A stretch of DNA of 64,000 bases, taken from assembly GCF_004361855.1 (NCBI RefSeq), contig NZ_SNWQ01000006.1, positions 124,001 through 188,000 on the forward strand, given 5' to 3'. The DNA is from Kribbella caucasensis. GTDB taxonomy: Bacteria > Actinomycetota > Actinomycetes > Propionibacteriales > Kribbellaceae. Of the stretch, positions 33,510-41,830 are shown piece after piece. Both the position numbers and the translations under genes were made by a program. A model generated the notes under the pieces. It worked only from the letters and a program-made list of their open reading frames with translations, did no database searches and had not been told where the DNA came from. Position 1 is the stretch's first letter, and every line of letters starts with the position of its first letter.

Positions 33510-34547
33510 GTGCCGAGAGTGACCATCAAAACGGTCGCGCAGGCCGTCGGGGTATCGCCGTCGACGGTGTCGAACGCGTACAACAAACCGGACCAGCTGT
33601 CCGCCCCACTGCGCGAGAAGATCCTGGCCAAGGCGGCGGAGCTCGGCTACGCCGGACCGGATGCCTCGGCTCGGGCATTGCGCAGCGGCAAGGCGGGGGC
33701 GGTCGGGGTGCTGTTCACCGACAAGCTCGCCTACGCGTTCTCCGACCCGTACGCGGTCGGCTTCCTGGCCGGACTGGCCGAGGTCGCCGAGGAGTTCACC
33801 ACCAGCCTGCTGCTGATGCCGCTCAGCTCATCCGACATCCAGGGCGGGACGAACGCGGTGCAGCAGGCCGCGATCGACGCGGCGGCGATCTTCTGCGTCG
33901 CCGGCGGTCACCCCGCGCTGGACACGCTCCGGACCCGCGGCGTCCCGATGGTCTCGACCGATCGAGGCGACCACCCGGACCTGTCCTGGGTGGCGATCGA
34001 CGAGGTCGAGGCGGCCGCGAAACTCGGCAGGCACCTGAGCCGGCTCGGTCACCGCGAGGTGGTCGTCCTGCTCGACAACGCCGAGGCGGCCGGCAGCAAT
34101 CCGGTCGAACTGACCCTCGACGAGGTCGGGTACACCGACTGCGAGCTGCGCGTCCGCGGCCTGCAGAAGGAGATGCCGGACGCGAGGATCCGGCTGGTCT
34201 CCGGTGGGCACAACGCATTCAGCTCCGGCCTGATCGGGGCCGAGTGGGTGCTCGACTCGCAGGACCGGCCGACCGCGATCGTCGGGCTCAGCGACGTCCA
34301 GGCGCTCGGTGCGATGGAGGCGATGCGGGCCCGCGGCCTGGTTCCCGGCAGGGATCTGACCGTGGCCGGTTTCGACGACATCCCGCAAGCCGAGACGGCC
34401 GGGCTGACCACGATCCGGCAACCGATCAAGGACAAGGGCCGCGCCGTCGGGCGGATGTTGCTCGACCCGGCCCAGAAGGAGCGGCAGTTGTTGATGCCGA
34501 CAGAGCTGGTGGTCCGCTCCAGCAGCGGCCCGGCTCCGCGCCACTGA
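33510..34547 (+). CDS. LacI-family transcriptional regulator
   Basis: 345 residues from GTG 33510, eight bases after a strong GGAGGGAGG. The HTH is VTIKTVAQAVGVSPSTVSNAYNKPDQLS with hinge GPDASARALRSGKAG, followed by a periplasmic-binding-protein fold (AGAVGVLFTDKLAYAFSDPYAVGFLAGL; TVAGFDDIPQAETAGLTTIRQP). The fold binds a sugar or other small effector. No transporter or catabolic operon is adjacent; the large upstream palindrome suggests autoregulation and control of genes elsewhere. Confidence 0.9.
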   Translation: MPRVTIKTVAQAVGVSPSTVSNAYNKPDQLSAPLREKILAKAAELGYAGPDASARALRSGKAGAVGVLFTDKLAYAFSDPYAVGFLAGLAEVAEEFTTSLLLMPLSSSDIQGGTNAVQQAAIDAAAIFCVAGGHPALDTLRTRGVPMVSTDRGDHPDLSWVAIDEVEAAAKLGRHLSRLGHREVVVLLDNAEAAGSNPVELTLDEVGYTDCELRVRGLQKEMPDARIRLVSGGHNAFSSGLIGAEWVLDSQDRPTAIVGLSDVQALGAMEAMRARGLVPGRDLTVAGFDDIPQAETAGLTTIRQPIKDKGRAVGRMLLDPAQKERQLLMPTELVVRSSSGPAPRH

Positions 34548-34664
34548 CCAACTTCACACCAGTACGCCGACGGCCGCGACCGGCCACGGCGTGATCCGAC
34601 CACGACCACCGACGGCCGACCGGCCGCCGGACACCCCAGCACGCTCTCAGAAGGGAGCAGAACA

Positions 34665-34883
34665 ATGACTTACTTCAGCGCCGGCAACACCGCCGTCGAG
34701 AACGCCCGGGCCCTGGCCCAGTCCGCTCTGCCGAACGCTCCCGTTCAGCCCGACGAGCCGAAGCGGCCGCGGCGCGAACTCCGGACCCGGCTCAGCGCCG
34801 TACTGCGGACCGTGGCCGACCGCGAGCTCAAACTGGCCGACCGGATCGACCCCGCCCCGAAGTGCGGGGCGACCGCCGGCTGA
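34665..34883 (+). CDS. Small hypothetical protein
   Basis: 72 residues, ATG preceded by AGAAGGGAG at good spacing. It has a soluble N-terminus with Ala-rich helix, a Pro/Lys/Arg-rich centre (QPDEPKRPRRELRTRL) and a C-terminus with a single Cys. No family is recognised. It is about 115 bases after the LacI gene and could be a LacI-region accessory or a spurious frame; codon pattern (third-position G/C) supports coding. Confidence 0.5.
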   Translation: MTYFSAGNTAVENARALAQSALPNAPVQPDEPKRPRRELRTRLSAVLRTVADRELKLADRIDPAPKCGATAG

Positions 34884-34887
34884 CCGA

Positions 34888-35232
34888 TCAGGTGAGCCGA
34901 CCGAGCCGGGACACCGAGATCCCGGCTCGCTCGCAGACCCAGTGCGGATCGGGCCCCAACTCGGGCTCGATCCGCAGCTCGTGGTCGCTCAGGTCGTCGC
35001 AGGCCGTGCATCGCGGCCAGCGGACCCCGGAGTCGGTCAGCCGGTCCTGAACATCCTGGGCCACCAGTCCGGCGATGTGCTCCGCGCCGTCCGGCCATTG
35101 ATCCAGCCACCACTGCCGCTCGGCGACCGCATCCTCCAGCACCGACACCATCACGGCGTCGTCGAATCCCCGCGCACAGAGGTCATGCAGCACCAGTGCG
35201 CGGGCCGTCAGCAAGATCCCCGGCTCAGTCAT
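34888..35232 (-). CDS. Conserved-type hypothetical protein with a Cys cluster
   Basis: 114 residues. A helical N-terminus (LLTARALVLHDLCARGFDDAVMVSVLEDAV) is followed by RWPRCTACDDLSDHELRIEPELG and HWVCERAG, a possible Cys4-like metal site with only three clear cysteines. The frame is convergent with 34665-34883, with a four-base gap. Family not identified. Confidence 0.55.
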   Translation of the reverse strand: MTEPGILLTARALVLHDLCARGFDDAVMVSVLEDAVAERQWWLDQWPDGAEHIAGLVAQDVQDRLTDSGVRWPRCTACDDLSDHELRIEPELGPDPHWVCERAGISVSRLGRLT

Positions 35233-35273
35233 CGCCTTTCAGAGTGCCAGACCCCACGGACAAAACCCCACCA

Positions 35274-35350
35274 GGCGATCCGGGCGGGCGATCCCCATCA
35301 GGCGATCCCAGGGGCGGGCTCAGGGATTTACCTGGTCGCGCTACATGTAG
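35274..35350. promoter_or_regulatory. Regulatory-looking block before the multicopper oxidase operon
   Basis: Three GGCGATCC boxes (35274, 35287, 35301) are followed by the perfect palindrome CTACATGTAG (35341-35350), with further GTAG/CTAC half-sites to 35361. CopY/BlaI-type repressors recognise TACA/TGTA-like sites, so this may be a copper- or envelope-stress operator; that assignment is inference. Confidence 0.4.
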
Positions 35351-35372
35351 ACATGCTACTAGTGTGTGCGGC

Positions 35373-35750
35373 ATGAAACTCCTGGGGGTACTCCGACTGG
35401 TCGCGGTGACGCACGCGATCGCGGTCGGCCTGCAACCCGTCCTGGCCGGCGTCTACCTGAACGGCTCGAGCACCGCCAACCGGATCCACGAGCCACTCGG
35501 CAACACCATCGCCCTGCTCTGCATCACTCAGTTGCTGGTGGCAACGATTTGGTGGCGGACCGGCGGCCGGCTCACCGCGGTCCTGGCGACCGCCGGGATC
35601 CTGGCCGCCGAGTCCGTACAGATCGGGATGGGTTACAGCCGTCAGCTCGCTCTGCACGTTCCGCTCGGCATCGCGATCGTGGCTGCCACGGTCGCGTTGA
35701 CCCTGTGGATGTTCGGCCGCACCCCTCGTAGTACGGAGGTTGTGGCGTGA
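35373..35750 (+). CDS. Small four-helix membrane protein, first of a tandem pair
   Basis: 125 residues, four hydrophobic helices: LLGVLRLVAVTHAIAVGLQP, LGNTIALLCITQLLVATIWW, LTAVLATAGILAAESVQIGMG and VPLGIAIVAATVALTLWMFG. It is a paralog of the next gene: both have QP.LAG..L.G....... IH.P.G, then W-R-G-GR, and then a HVPLG motif. The family is not named with confidence (DoxX-like in size). It is translationally coupled to 35747 (GTGA). Confidence 0.72.
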   Translation: MKLLGVLRLVAVTHAIAVGLQPVLAGVYLNGSSTANRIHEPLGNTIALLCITQLLVATIWWRTGGRLTAVLATAGILAAESVQIGMGYSRQLALHVPLGIAIVAATVALTLWMFGRTPRSTEVVA

Positions 35751-36178
35751 CGACGGAGGTGCTGGAACCCAAGAAGGTCAAGCGGCCGCGGGCGACGTTG
35801 TGGGTGCTGCGGCTCTTGTTGGTGTTGCACGCGGGACTGGTCGTGGCGCAGCCGATCCTGGCCGGCTACTTCCTGTCCGGCGAGTCGGATGCGATGGAGA
35901 TCCACGGGCCGATCGGGTCAACGGTGTGGATGGTGACGATGCTGCAGTTCGTCGCCGCAGTGCTCTACTGGCGACCCGGAGGCGGCCGGTTGTGGCCGGC
36001 GCTCGTCACCGTGGTGCTGTTCTTCGCCGAGTTCGTCCAACTGACCTTCGGCTATCTGCAGAACTTCGCAGTGCACGTCCCCCTCGGTACGGCGATCGTG
36101 GTGACGGTCGCGCTGATGGCTGTCTGGTCCTTCCGCTCCAGCGCACGCCGGGGCCGCCACCCGGAGGTACTCCCATGA
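35747..36178 (+). CDS. Small four-helix membrane protein, second of a tandem pair
   Basis: 143 residues from GTG 35747 (GGAGG upstream), overlapping the stop of its paralog. After a basic N-terminus (EPKKVKRPRATLW) there are four helices with QPILAGYFLSGESDAMEIHGPIG, LYWRPGGGRL and FAVHVPLGTAIV, matching 35373-35750. It overlaps the multicopper oxidase start (ATGA). The fixed order suggests that the pair supports the oxidase, possibly in electron transfer or membrane placement. Confidence 0.75.
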   Translation: MTTEVLEPKKVKRPRATLWVLRLLLVLHAGLVVAQPILAGYFLSGESDAMEIHGPIGSTVWMVTMLQFVAAVLYWRPGGGRLWPALVTVVLFFAEFVQLTFGYLQNFAVHVPLGTAIVVTVALMAVWSFRSSARRGRHPEVLP

Positions 36179-37692
36179 AGATGTCCCGCCGCGGTTTCCT
36201 GGCCGTCACCGGAGCCGCCACCCTGAGCGGTTGCGGCCTCAACCCGTCCCCCGGCCAGACCGCCGAACTCCTCAGATCGGCCGCACCGTTGCCGGAGGCA
36301 TTCAAAGTCCCATTGCCCATACCGCCGGTGAAGAAGCCGATCCGCAGCGACGCCAAGTCCGACTACTTTCGCGTCGTCCAGCGGAAGGCGACCGTCGAGA
36401 TCCTGCCCGGACTGAAGACCGAGGTGCTCGGGTACGACGGCCTGCTGCCGGGGCCGACCTTCGACGTTCGCAGCGGGCGTACGACGGTTATCGAGCAGGT
36501 CAACCAACTCGACGTACCCACTGTGGTTCACCTGCACGGCGGTCACACTCCGGCCACGAGCGACGGCTGGCCTCTCGACCTCCTGATGCCGAACGGCCAT
36601 CACGGCGACCACGCCGACCATCACGGGATGACCGGCGGCGACGTCAAGACCGGCACCAGGACCTACACGTATCCGAACACCCAGCGGGCCGCGACCCTCT
36701 GGTACCACGACCACCGGATGGACTACACCGCTCCGCAGGTGTACCGCGGCCTCTTCGGTCTCCACCTGATCCGCGACGACGAGGAAGACCGGCTTCCCTT
36801 GCCTGCCGGCGAACGCGAGATTCCATTGGTGATCGCGGATCGCGCGTTCGCGGCCGACGGGTCGTTCCGCTATCCCGCCCGGACCGACGGGCCCGGCGTC
36901 GAGTCGGAGTACATGGAAGGCGTCATCGGTGACGTGATCCTGGTCAACGGCGCCCCCTGGCCGGTGCTCGAGGTGGACGCCGCGCGCTACCGATTCCGCA
37001 TCCTCAACGCGTCGAACGCGCGCCGCTACGAGCTCGCCCTGGATCGCGGCCCGGCCAAACTCGTCCAGATCGGCAGCGACGGCGGACTCCTCGACGCGCC
37101 GATCGAGCACGACTCCGTGGTGGTCGCGCCGGCCGAACGATTCGACATCATCATCGACTTCTCGCAGTACGAGGTGGGGACGGAACTCACCTTGCTCAAC
37201 AAGCTCGACAGCGGCCGGGCGGGCCAGGTGATGCGGTTCAAGGTCGCGCGCAAGGTGACCGACGAGAGCAACATCCCGGCCAAGCTCTCGTCGTACGCCG
37301 AGGTGGTGGAGCCGGCCGGCCTGGTTCGCCGGAAGTGGCGATTCACTCGTGGGAACGCGGGCAATCACAAGGGCTGGACGATCAACGGGAAGGTGTTCGA
37401 CCCGAAGACGATGCAGGCCACGGTGAAGCTGGACCAATACGAGATCTGGTCGTTCGTGACCGACGTGCACCACCCGGTCCATGTCCATCTCGCGCCGTTC
37501 CAGGTCCTGCGGCGCGGCGGCAAGGGACCCGGCGCCTTCGATCGCGGCTGGAAGGACACCGTCGACGTCCGCCCGGCCGAGGTGGTCGACGTACTGGTCA
37601 AGTTCTCGGCACACAAGGGGAAATTCATGATCCACTGCCACAACCTGGAACACGAGGACATGGCCATGATGGCCGCCTTCGAAACCGTCTGA
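36175..37692 (+). CDS. Multicopper oxidase, Tat-exported lipoprotein
   Basis: 505 residues. The N-terminus MKMSRRGFLAVTGAATLSGCG combines a twin-arginine motif with a lipobox. Copper motifs are complete: HLHGG (about 119), WYHDHRMDY (about 175), HPVHVHLAPF (about 432) and HCHNLEHEDMAM (about 487), giving one type 1 and a trinuclear site. The His/Asp-rich insertion GHHGDHADHHG near 143 may bind extra metal. It resembles CueO/bilirubin oxidase/spore-coat CotA enzymes, which oxidise phenols, bilirubin or cuprous ions. It is the last gene of a three-gene coupled operon. Confidence 0.9.
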   Translation: MKMSRRGFLAVTGAATLSGCGLNPSPGQTAELLRSAAPLPEAFKVPLPIPPVKKPIRSDAKSDYFRVVQRKATVEILPGLKTEVLGYDGLLPGPTFDVRSGRTTVIEQVNQLDVPTVVHLHGGHTPATSDGWPLDLLMPNGHHGDHADHHGMTGGDVKTGTRTYTYPNTQRAATLWYHDHRMDYTAPQVYRGLFGLHLIRDDEEDRLPLPAGEREIPLVIADRAFAADGSFRYPARTDGPGVESEYMEGVIGDVILVNGAPWPVLEVDAARYRFRILNASNARRYELALDRGPAKLVQIGSDGGLLDAPIEHDSVVVAPAERFDIIIDFSQYEVGTELTLLNKLDSGRAGQVMRFKVARKVTDESNIPAKLSSYAEVVEPAGLVRRKWRFTRGNAGNHKGWTINGKVFDPKTMQATVKLDQYEIWSFVTDVHHPVHVHLAPFQVLRRGGKGPGAFDRGWKDTVDVRPAEVVDVLVKFSAHKGKFMIHCHNLEHEDMAMMAAFETV

Positions 37693-37780
37693 CCTCCTAC
37701 CGACCTCATCCCGCGGCTGGTTCCGGGGGTCGCTCCACGTCCCGCCACCACGCCCAAGATCACGAATCCCGGCTGCCGTA

Positions 37781-38386
37781 CTAGTCCTCGCAGCCGAGCC
37801 CGTCGTTGTCGCGGTCCAGGTCATAGATGTCGCTCCCGATCACTGTGACCGGACCGCGAACGTAGGCAGGCCCATTGCCGCTGCCGCCTGAGCAGTCGAC
37901 ATCACTCGCGATCGGGACGCACCCTCCGCTGTAGTTCGGATCGCAGTCCGATGGCGCACCTCGCTCGACCTTGGTGCCAATAGCAGTCACCTGGGTCCGC
38001 GGCTGCTTGGCCACCTCCTGCTTCACCAACTTCTTCGCCGTCTGTAGGCCGTTCACGTACGTCAGCTCATAGGTGAGCCGCCGCGTTCCGTTGACTCCAG
38101 GGGTGCTGATGACCTTCTCGCCCTCCGGCAGCGACGAGTCCGTCACCGTCCTCTTTTTGAACGGGATAACGCGAAACTCGACAACCACCTTCTTGGTCGT
38201 CGTCGGCTTCTGCGCGGTCGACGGCGCCGGCTTCGACACCGTGACCTTTGGCGCCGACGTGGCCGGATTGCTCACAATCGCCCTCGGCTCCCCGGTATCC
38301 GTCGTACCCGTAGATCCGCAACCAGCGACAAGTGCACCAACAGCCACCAATACGCCAGGCACCAGCCCAGCACGACACAGAGACAC
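37781..38386 (-). CDS. Lipoprotein with G5-like and Excalibur calcium-binding domains
   Basis: 201 residues from GTG 38386, four bases after a GGGGGG Shine-Dalgarno. Lipobox VAGCG near residue 25, a Thr/Pro/Lys linker (to about 65), a G5-like domain (about 68-135; VVEFRVIPFKKRTV, TPGVNGTRRLTYELTYVNG), a cysteine segment (CDPNYSGGCVP, VDCSGG) and a C-terminal Excalibur motif DLDRDNDGLGCE. Excalibur domains are extracellular calcium-binding and common in actinomycete surface proteins. Its role is unknown. Confidence 0.8.
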   Translation of the reverse strand: MSLCRAGLVPGVLVAVGALVAGCGSTGTTDTGEPRAIVSNPATSAPKVTVSKPAPSTAQKPTTTKKVVVEFRVIPFKKRTVTDSSLPEGEKVISTPGVNGTRRLTYELTYVNGLQTAKKLVKQEVAKQPRTQVTAIGTKVERGAPSDCDPNYSGGCVPIASDVDCSGGSGNGPAYVRGPVTVIGSDIYDLDRDNDGLGCED

Positions 38387-38495
38387 GTTTCCCCCCAACC
38401 CACCGTCGGTTCCCCCCGCGGCAGGAATGTCAGCACCCGGACCCCCCGGGCGAACTTCCGATCAATACCACCACGGCGCCGTACCGGGCGAGGCC

Positions 38496-38931
38496 TCAGT
38501 GTGGAAACACCCCAACCGACTCACTTTCGTGACCCGACCAGCCACGTAGGCCTAACGTGGCACAACCGGCCGCCCGCCGAGTGAGCAGCCGGACCGCCAG
38601 TACGACGGTCCAGGTCCAACCGACGATCACGCTGAGGCGCTGGAACAACCCAGCCATGTCGACGAGCGATTCGGCCTGGGAGAAGCCCTGTCCGGCGAGC
38701 AGGAAGAACACGACGAAGGTGGTTGCGCTGAGCAACGAATAGGTGGGCCATCGCCACCCACGGCCGCGGGCGAGAACCACCTGCGCCAGGGCAAGTCCGA
38801 GGAATGCGGGCAAGGAGAAGCCGTCGTGCAGCGCGCCGAGTGTCGCGTAGTCAAGGGCGTCCGGCGTTCCGAGTGGGTACCCGCTCACCGGATCAGTACG
38901 GAACGCGCCGGCGCCGATCAGGCGGGCATCA
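38496..38931 (-). pseudogene. DUF998 membrane protein, N-terminal half missing
   Basis: About 144 codons read GAGAFRTDPVSGYPLGTP, then LHDGFSLPAFLGLALAQVV, a helix YSLLSATTFVVFFLLAGQ and LFQRLSVIVGWTWTVVLAVRLL, which is the C-terminal half of a DUF998 six-helix protein. Homology starts exactly where the ClpN-domain gene stops; no upstream half and no good start codon are present. Likely a fragment left by a deletion or recombination event at the end of the ClpN gene. Confidence 0.6.
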
Positions 38932-39423
38932 GTGGTCGCCTTGTTCGGCGGCGGTGGCGACGCGGGCGCGGAGGGCCGCTCGGTCGATGCCGGCCAGGTC
39001 CAGGGCGCGGGCGACCCGGCCGAGCTTGGCGTCGAGGACGCCGAGGAGCATGTGCGCCGCGCCGATCCGGCCACCGCCGAGCGCGGATGCGTTGTCCATC
39101 GCGCGCTTCAGGGATCGCATCGCCGACTCACCGATCCGCGGCCGGCGGGCCGGATCCGGGCTCGGCGTGGGCAGCTGACCAACCTCGATCCGAACCCCGG
39201 CGACGGCCAGGCTCTGCTCCCACTCGCGGTCCAGGGCCGCCTTGATCTCGTCCCGGCTCAGCCCGGCCTCGGCCAGCAGCCGGGCGGTCGTGGACCCTTC
39301 CAGTTCGGCCAGCCCGAGCAGCACGTGTTCTGCCTCGATCGTCGATGATCCGTCCAGCTGCGCCGCCCGGCGGGCGTGCCGGACCAGTACCGCGCGGACG
39401 TCCTTCGCCTGGTTCGTCTGCAT
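38929..39423 (-). CDS. Clp N-terminal domain protein (stand-alone)
   Basis: 164 residues from ATG 39423. Two Clp-N repeats are seen: VLVRHARRAAQLDGSSTIEAEHVLLGLAELEGSTTARLLAEAG and SLKRAMDNASALGGGRIGAAHMLLGVLDAKLGRVARALDLAG. No AAA module follows, so it is not a ClpC ATPase; such proteins may act as substrate adaptors or decoys for Clp. The start overlaps the stop of the upstream HTH gene (TGATG), a pairing common in actinomycetes. Confidence 0.85.
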   Translation of the reverse strand: MQTNQAKDVRAVLVRHARRAAQLDGSSTIEAEHVLLGLAELEGSTTARLLAEAGLSRDEIKAALDREWEQSLAVAGVRIEVGQLPTPSPDPARRPRIGESAMRSLKRAMDNASALGGGRIGAAHMLLGVLDAKLGRVARALDLAGIDRAALRARVATAAEQGDH

Positions 39424-39653
39424 CAGCGCCTCCTCAAGGCGACACCCGCGGCGATCAGCCGGCGGGCATGTTTCTTGTGCACGGCCTGCCGGGTGACCCC
39501 CAGCACCTCGGCCACCTCGGACCAACTCCAGCCGGCCCGCATCGCCTGCTCCACCTGGCTGTCCTCCAGCCGATCGGCCAGTCGGCGCAACGCGACCACT
39601 GCCGCGAGCCCGGCGCCCGGGTCGGCCGGATCGGCCACCTGCGCGATCTCCAT
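39423..39653 (-). CDS. Small helix-turn-helix protein paired with ClpN protein
   Basis: 76 residues. The centre AMRAGWSWSEVAEVLGVTRQAVHKKHARRL is a sigma-70-region-4-like helix-turn-helix. AGGAGG lies ten bases upstream of the ATG. It overlaps the ClpN gene by one base and is divergent from the ArsR gene at 39796. It likely binds DNA and perhaps controls or directs the ClpN protein. Confidence 0.8.
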   Translation of the reverse strand: MEIAQVADPADPGAGLAAVVALRRLADRLEDSQVEQAMRAGWSWSEVAEVLGVTRQAVHKKHARRLIAAGVALRRR

Positions 39654-39683
39654 CCAGACCTCACCTCCTGATCAAGCAACCTA

Positions 39684-39779
39684 GGTTGACAGTGCCGGAT
39701 TGTCAACCAAAGTTGCTAAAACCGACGGCTTGACCACCGCGCCCAGTCCTGCCTATAGTCAACACATCAGTTGATCAAC
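39684..39779. promoter_or_regulatory. GTTGA-box operators in the divergent HTH/ArsR gap
   Basis: GGTTGACA-N9-TGTCAACC (39684-39708, perfect 8-base arms) and GTTGATCAAC (39770-39779, perfect) share the GTTGA/TCAAC half-site, with single boxes in TAGTCAACA and GGTTGATAA. They lie between the two divergent starts and are likely bound by the ArsR protein at 39796. Confidence 0.6.
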
Positions 39780-39795
39780 AGAATGGTTGATAAAG

Positions 39796-40134
39796 ATGGC
39801 GGTTGACGACGAACGGCTCGACCGGGCCTTCATGGCCCTCGCCGACCCGGTCCGCCGCGCGATGATCGCGCGGCTGTCCCGCGGCGAAGCGACCGTGAAC
39901 GAGCTGGCCGAACCGTTCCCGATCACCAAGCAGGCGGTGTCCCGGCACATCCAGGTGCTGGAGGCCGCCGGCCTGATCACCCGCAGCCGCGACGGGCAAC
40001 GCCGCCCGTGCCATCTGAACCCGGCCGCCCTGGAAGACCTGACGAGCTGGATCGACGACTACCGGCTGGCCGCCGAGCGCCGGTTTCGCCGGATCGACGC
40101 CATCCTCGAAACCGTGAAGGAGCAGCAGAAATGA
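39796..40134 (+). CDS. ArsR-family winged-helix regulator
   Basis: 112 residues from ATG 39796 (a TTG nine bases upstream is also in frame). Winged helix: MALADPVRRAMIARLSRGEATVNELAEPFPITKQAVSRHIQVLEAAGLITRSRDGQRRPC. This SdpR-like ArsR subgroup usually precedes an AHSA1/SRPBCC gene, as here. Start and stop overlap with 40131 (ATGA). It probably represses its own operon via the GTTGA sites. Confidence 0.9.
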   Translation: MAVDDERLDRAFMALADPVRRAMIARLSRGEATVNELAEPFPITKQAVSRHIQVLEAAGLITRSRDGQRRPCHLNPAALEDLTSWIDDYRLAAERRFRRIDAILETVKEQQK

Positions 40135-40616
40135 ACGACACCACCACCCCCGGCACCACCATCAACGCCCCCGCCGGCACCCCGTTCCTCGAGGTGATCC
40201 GCGACTTCGACGCCACCCCGGCCCAGCTGTTCCGGGTCTCCACCGACCCCGAGCTGGTCACCCAATGGCTCGGCCCTCGCGACTTGGACGTGGAGCTTCT
40301 CGAGTACGACGTACGCCCGGGTGGCCGCTATCGCTACATCCACCGCGACGAGTCCGGTGAGTACGCCTTCCGCGGCGTCTTCCACAGCGTCGAGCAGGAC
40401 CGCATGGTCATCCAGACGTTCGAGTGGGAGGGTGCGCCGGGCGAAGTGAGCCTGGACAAGTGGACCTACACCGAGGTCGACGGCAAGGTCCGGCTGCACA
40501 TGCAGTCGGTGTTCGGCTCGGTCGAGACGCGTGACGCCATGGTCGAATACGGGATGGAGTCCGGGATCCGCGACTCGATGGACCGGCTCGCCGAGCTCCT
40601 CGTCAAGGAGGGCTGA
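40131..40616 (+). CDS. SRPBCC/AHSA1-like domain protein
   Basis: 161 residues. FLEVIRDFDATPAQLFRVSTDPELVTQWLGPRD, VRPGGRYRYIHRD and FRGVFHSVEQDRMVIQTFEW are the Activator-of-Hsp90-like helix-grip fold. Such proteins bind hydrophobic small molecules. Coupled to the ArsR gene upstream and three bases from the RibD-C gene downstream. Confidence 0.88.
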   Translation: MNDTTTPGTTINAPAGTPFLEVIRDFDATPAQLFRVSTDPELVTQWLGPRDLDVELLEYDVRPGGRYRYIHRDESGEYAFRGVFHSVEQDRMVIQTFEWEGAPGEVSLDKWTYTEVDGKVRLHMQSVFGSVETRDAMVEYGMESGIRDSMDRLAELLVKEG

Positions 40617-40619
40617 CCG

Positions 40620-41237
40620 ATGGGACAGGTCATCATCGACATCTCGATGTCATTGGACGGGTACGTCACGGGGCCGAACGTTTCCCTCGACAACGGTATG
40701 GGGGACGACGGCATGGTGCTGCACAGCTGGGTCTTCGAGGATGCCACCGCCGAGGACCGGGCCGTGCTCGATCGCGCCTTCGAGTGGACCGGCGCGGTGA
40801 TCCAGGGCCGGGTCCTGTTCGACATCATCGACGGGCCGCACGGCTGGTCCGACGAGATGGGGTACGGCGCGAAACCCACCGGCGAGGTCAACCCGCCGAT
40901 CTTCGTCGTCACCCACTCCGCACCGGAGAAGACCCGGCTGGGCGACCGCTTCCGGTTCGTCACGGACGGCGTGAAGAGTGCGATCGACCAAGCTCGTGAG
41001 GCGGCCGGGGACAAGAACGTCGTGGTGATGGGCGGTGGCGAGATCTGCCATGCAGTCCTAGCCGCGGGACTCGCCGACGTACTACTCCTGCACGTAGCTC
41101 CCGTCGTACTGGGTCAAGGCACTCCACTCTTTCCGAGTGGCGGCGGGCCGCGGACCGACCTGGAGCTCGTCGAGGCCGTCTCCACCCCGAACGCACAGCA
41201 CCTGACCTACCGCGTCACCGGCACGAAGGAGTACTGA
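40620..41237 (+). CDS. Dihydrofolate reductase-like (RibD C-terminal domain) protein
   Basis: 205 residues. IIDISMSLDGYVTGPN, VIQGRVLFDIIDG, IFVVTHSAPEKTRL and VVVMGGGEICHAVLAAGLADVLLLHVAPVVLGQGTPLF place it in the RibD-C/YyaP-like family, related to DHFR fold reductases. Substrate unknown. Part of the ArsR-AHSA1-RibD-RibD operon; a paralog follows directly. Confidence 0.87.
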   Translation: MGQVIIDISMSLDGYVTGPNVSLDNGMGDDGMVLHSWVFEDATAEDRAVLDRAFEWTGAVIQGRVLFDIIDGPHGWSDEMGYGAKPTGEVNPPIFVVTHSAPEKTRLGDRFRFVTDGVKSAIDQAREAAGDKNVVVMGGGEICHAVLAAGLADVLLLHVAPVVLGQGTPLFPSGGGPRTDLELVEAVSTPNAQHLTYRVTGTKEY

Positions 41238-41239
41238 TC

Positions 41240-41830
41240 ATGGCCACCGTCATCGCTGCCGCGGTCATGTCGCTGGACGGGTTCATCGCCGATCTCGACG
41301 ATGGTGTCGGGCCGATGTTCGACTGGTACAACAACGGACCGGTCACGGTGTACGGCAGCGACCCGGACCGGCCGTTCAACGTGAGCCAGGTCAGCGCCGA
41401 CTACATCAACGAGACCTGGCCGAAGGTGGCCGCCTGCGTCATCGGGCGGACCCTGTTCGATATCACCAACGGGTGGAACGGCGTACCGGCGGCCGGCGAG
41501 CACGTCTTCGTCGTCACCCACTCCGTCCCGACGGACTGGCCGTTTCCCGATGCGCCTTTCACCTTCGTGAACGGGATCGAGGAGGCGATCGGCCAGGCCA
41601 AGGAGTACGCCGGGGACCGGGTGGTCGCGGTGACGGCCGGCAACCTCACCGGCCAGGCGCTCGCGGCCGGCCTGGTCGACGAGATCTCCTGCGACCTCGT
41701 CCCGGTCGTCCTCGGCACCGGCAAGCGGTTCTTCGGCGAGTACACGGGCGCGACAATCCTGCTCGACAACCCGAGGGTGATCGAGGGTGACCGCGTCACC
41801 CACTTGCACTACCGCCTCAGCAAGGGATGA
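41240..41830 (+). CDS. Second dihydrofolate reductase-like (RibD C-terminal domain) protein
   Basis: 196 residues with VIAAAVMSLDGFIADLDDG, CVIGRTLFDITNGW, VFVVTHSVPTDWP and TAGNLTGQALAAGLVDEISCDLVPVVLGTGKRFF. The usual GGG of the cofactor loop is AGN here. It sits two bases after its paralog and overlaps the 3' end of the convergent PTH2-like gene by 22 bases. Confidence 0.87.
   Translation: MATVIAAAVMSLDGFIADLDDGVGPMFDWYNNGPVTVYGSDPDRPFNVSQVSADYINETWPKVAACVIGRTLFDITNGWNGVPAAGEHVFVVTHSVPTDWPFPDAPFTFVNGIEEAIGQAKEYAGDRVVAVTAGNLTGQALAAGLVDEISCDLVPVVLGTGKRFFGEYTGATILLDNPRVIEGDRVTHLHYRLSKG

Noticed and set aside
38496..39074. A 192-codon frame running from inside the ClpN gene through the DUF998 part as one protein
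   Set aside because: The front part is an out-of-frame reading of the ClpN coding sequence; only the part after its stop has homology.
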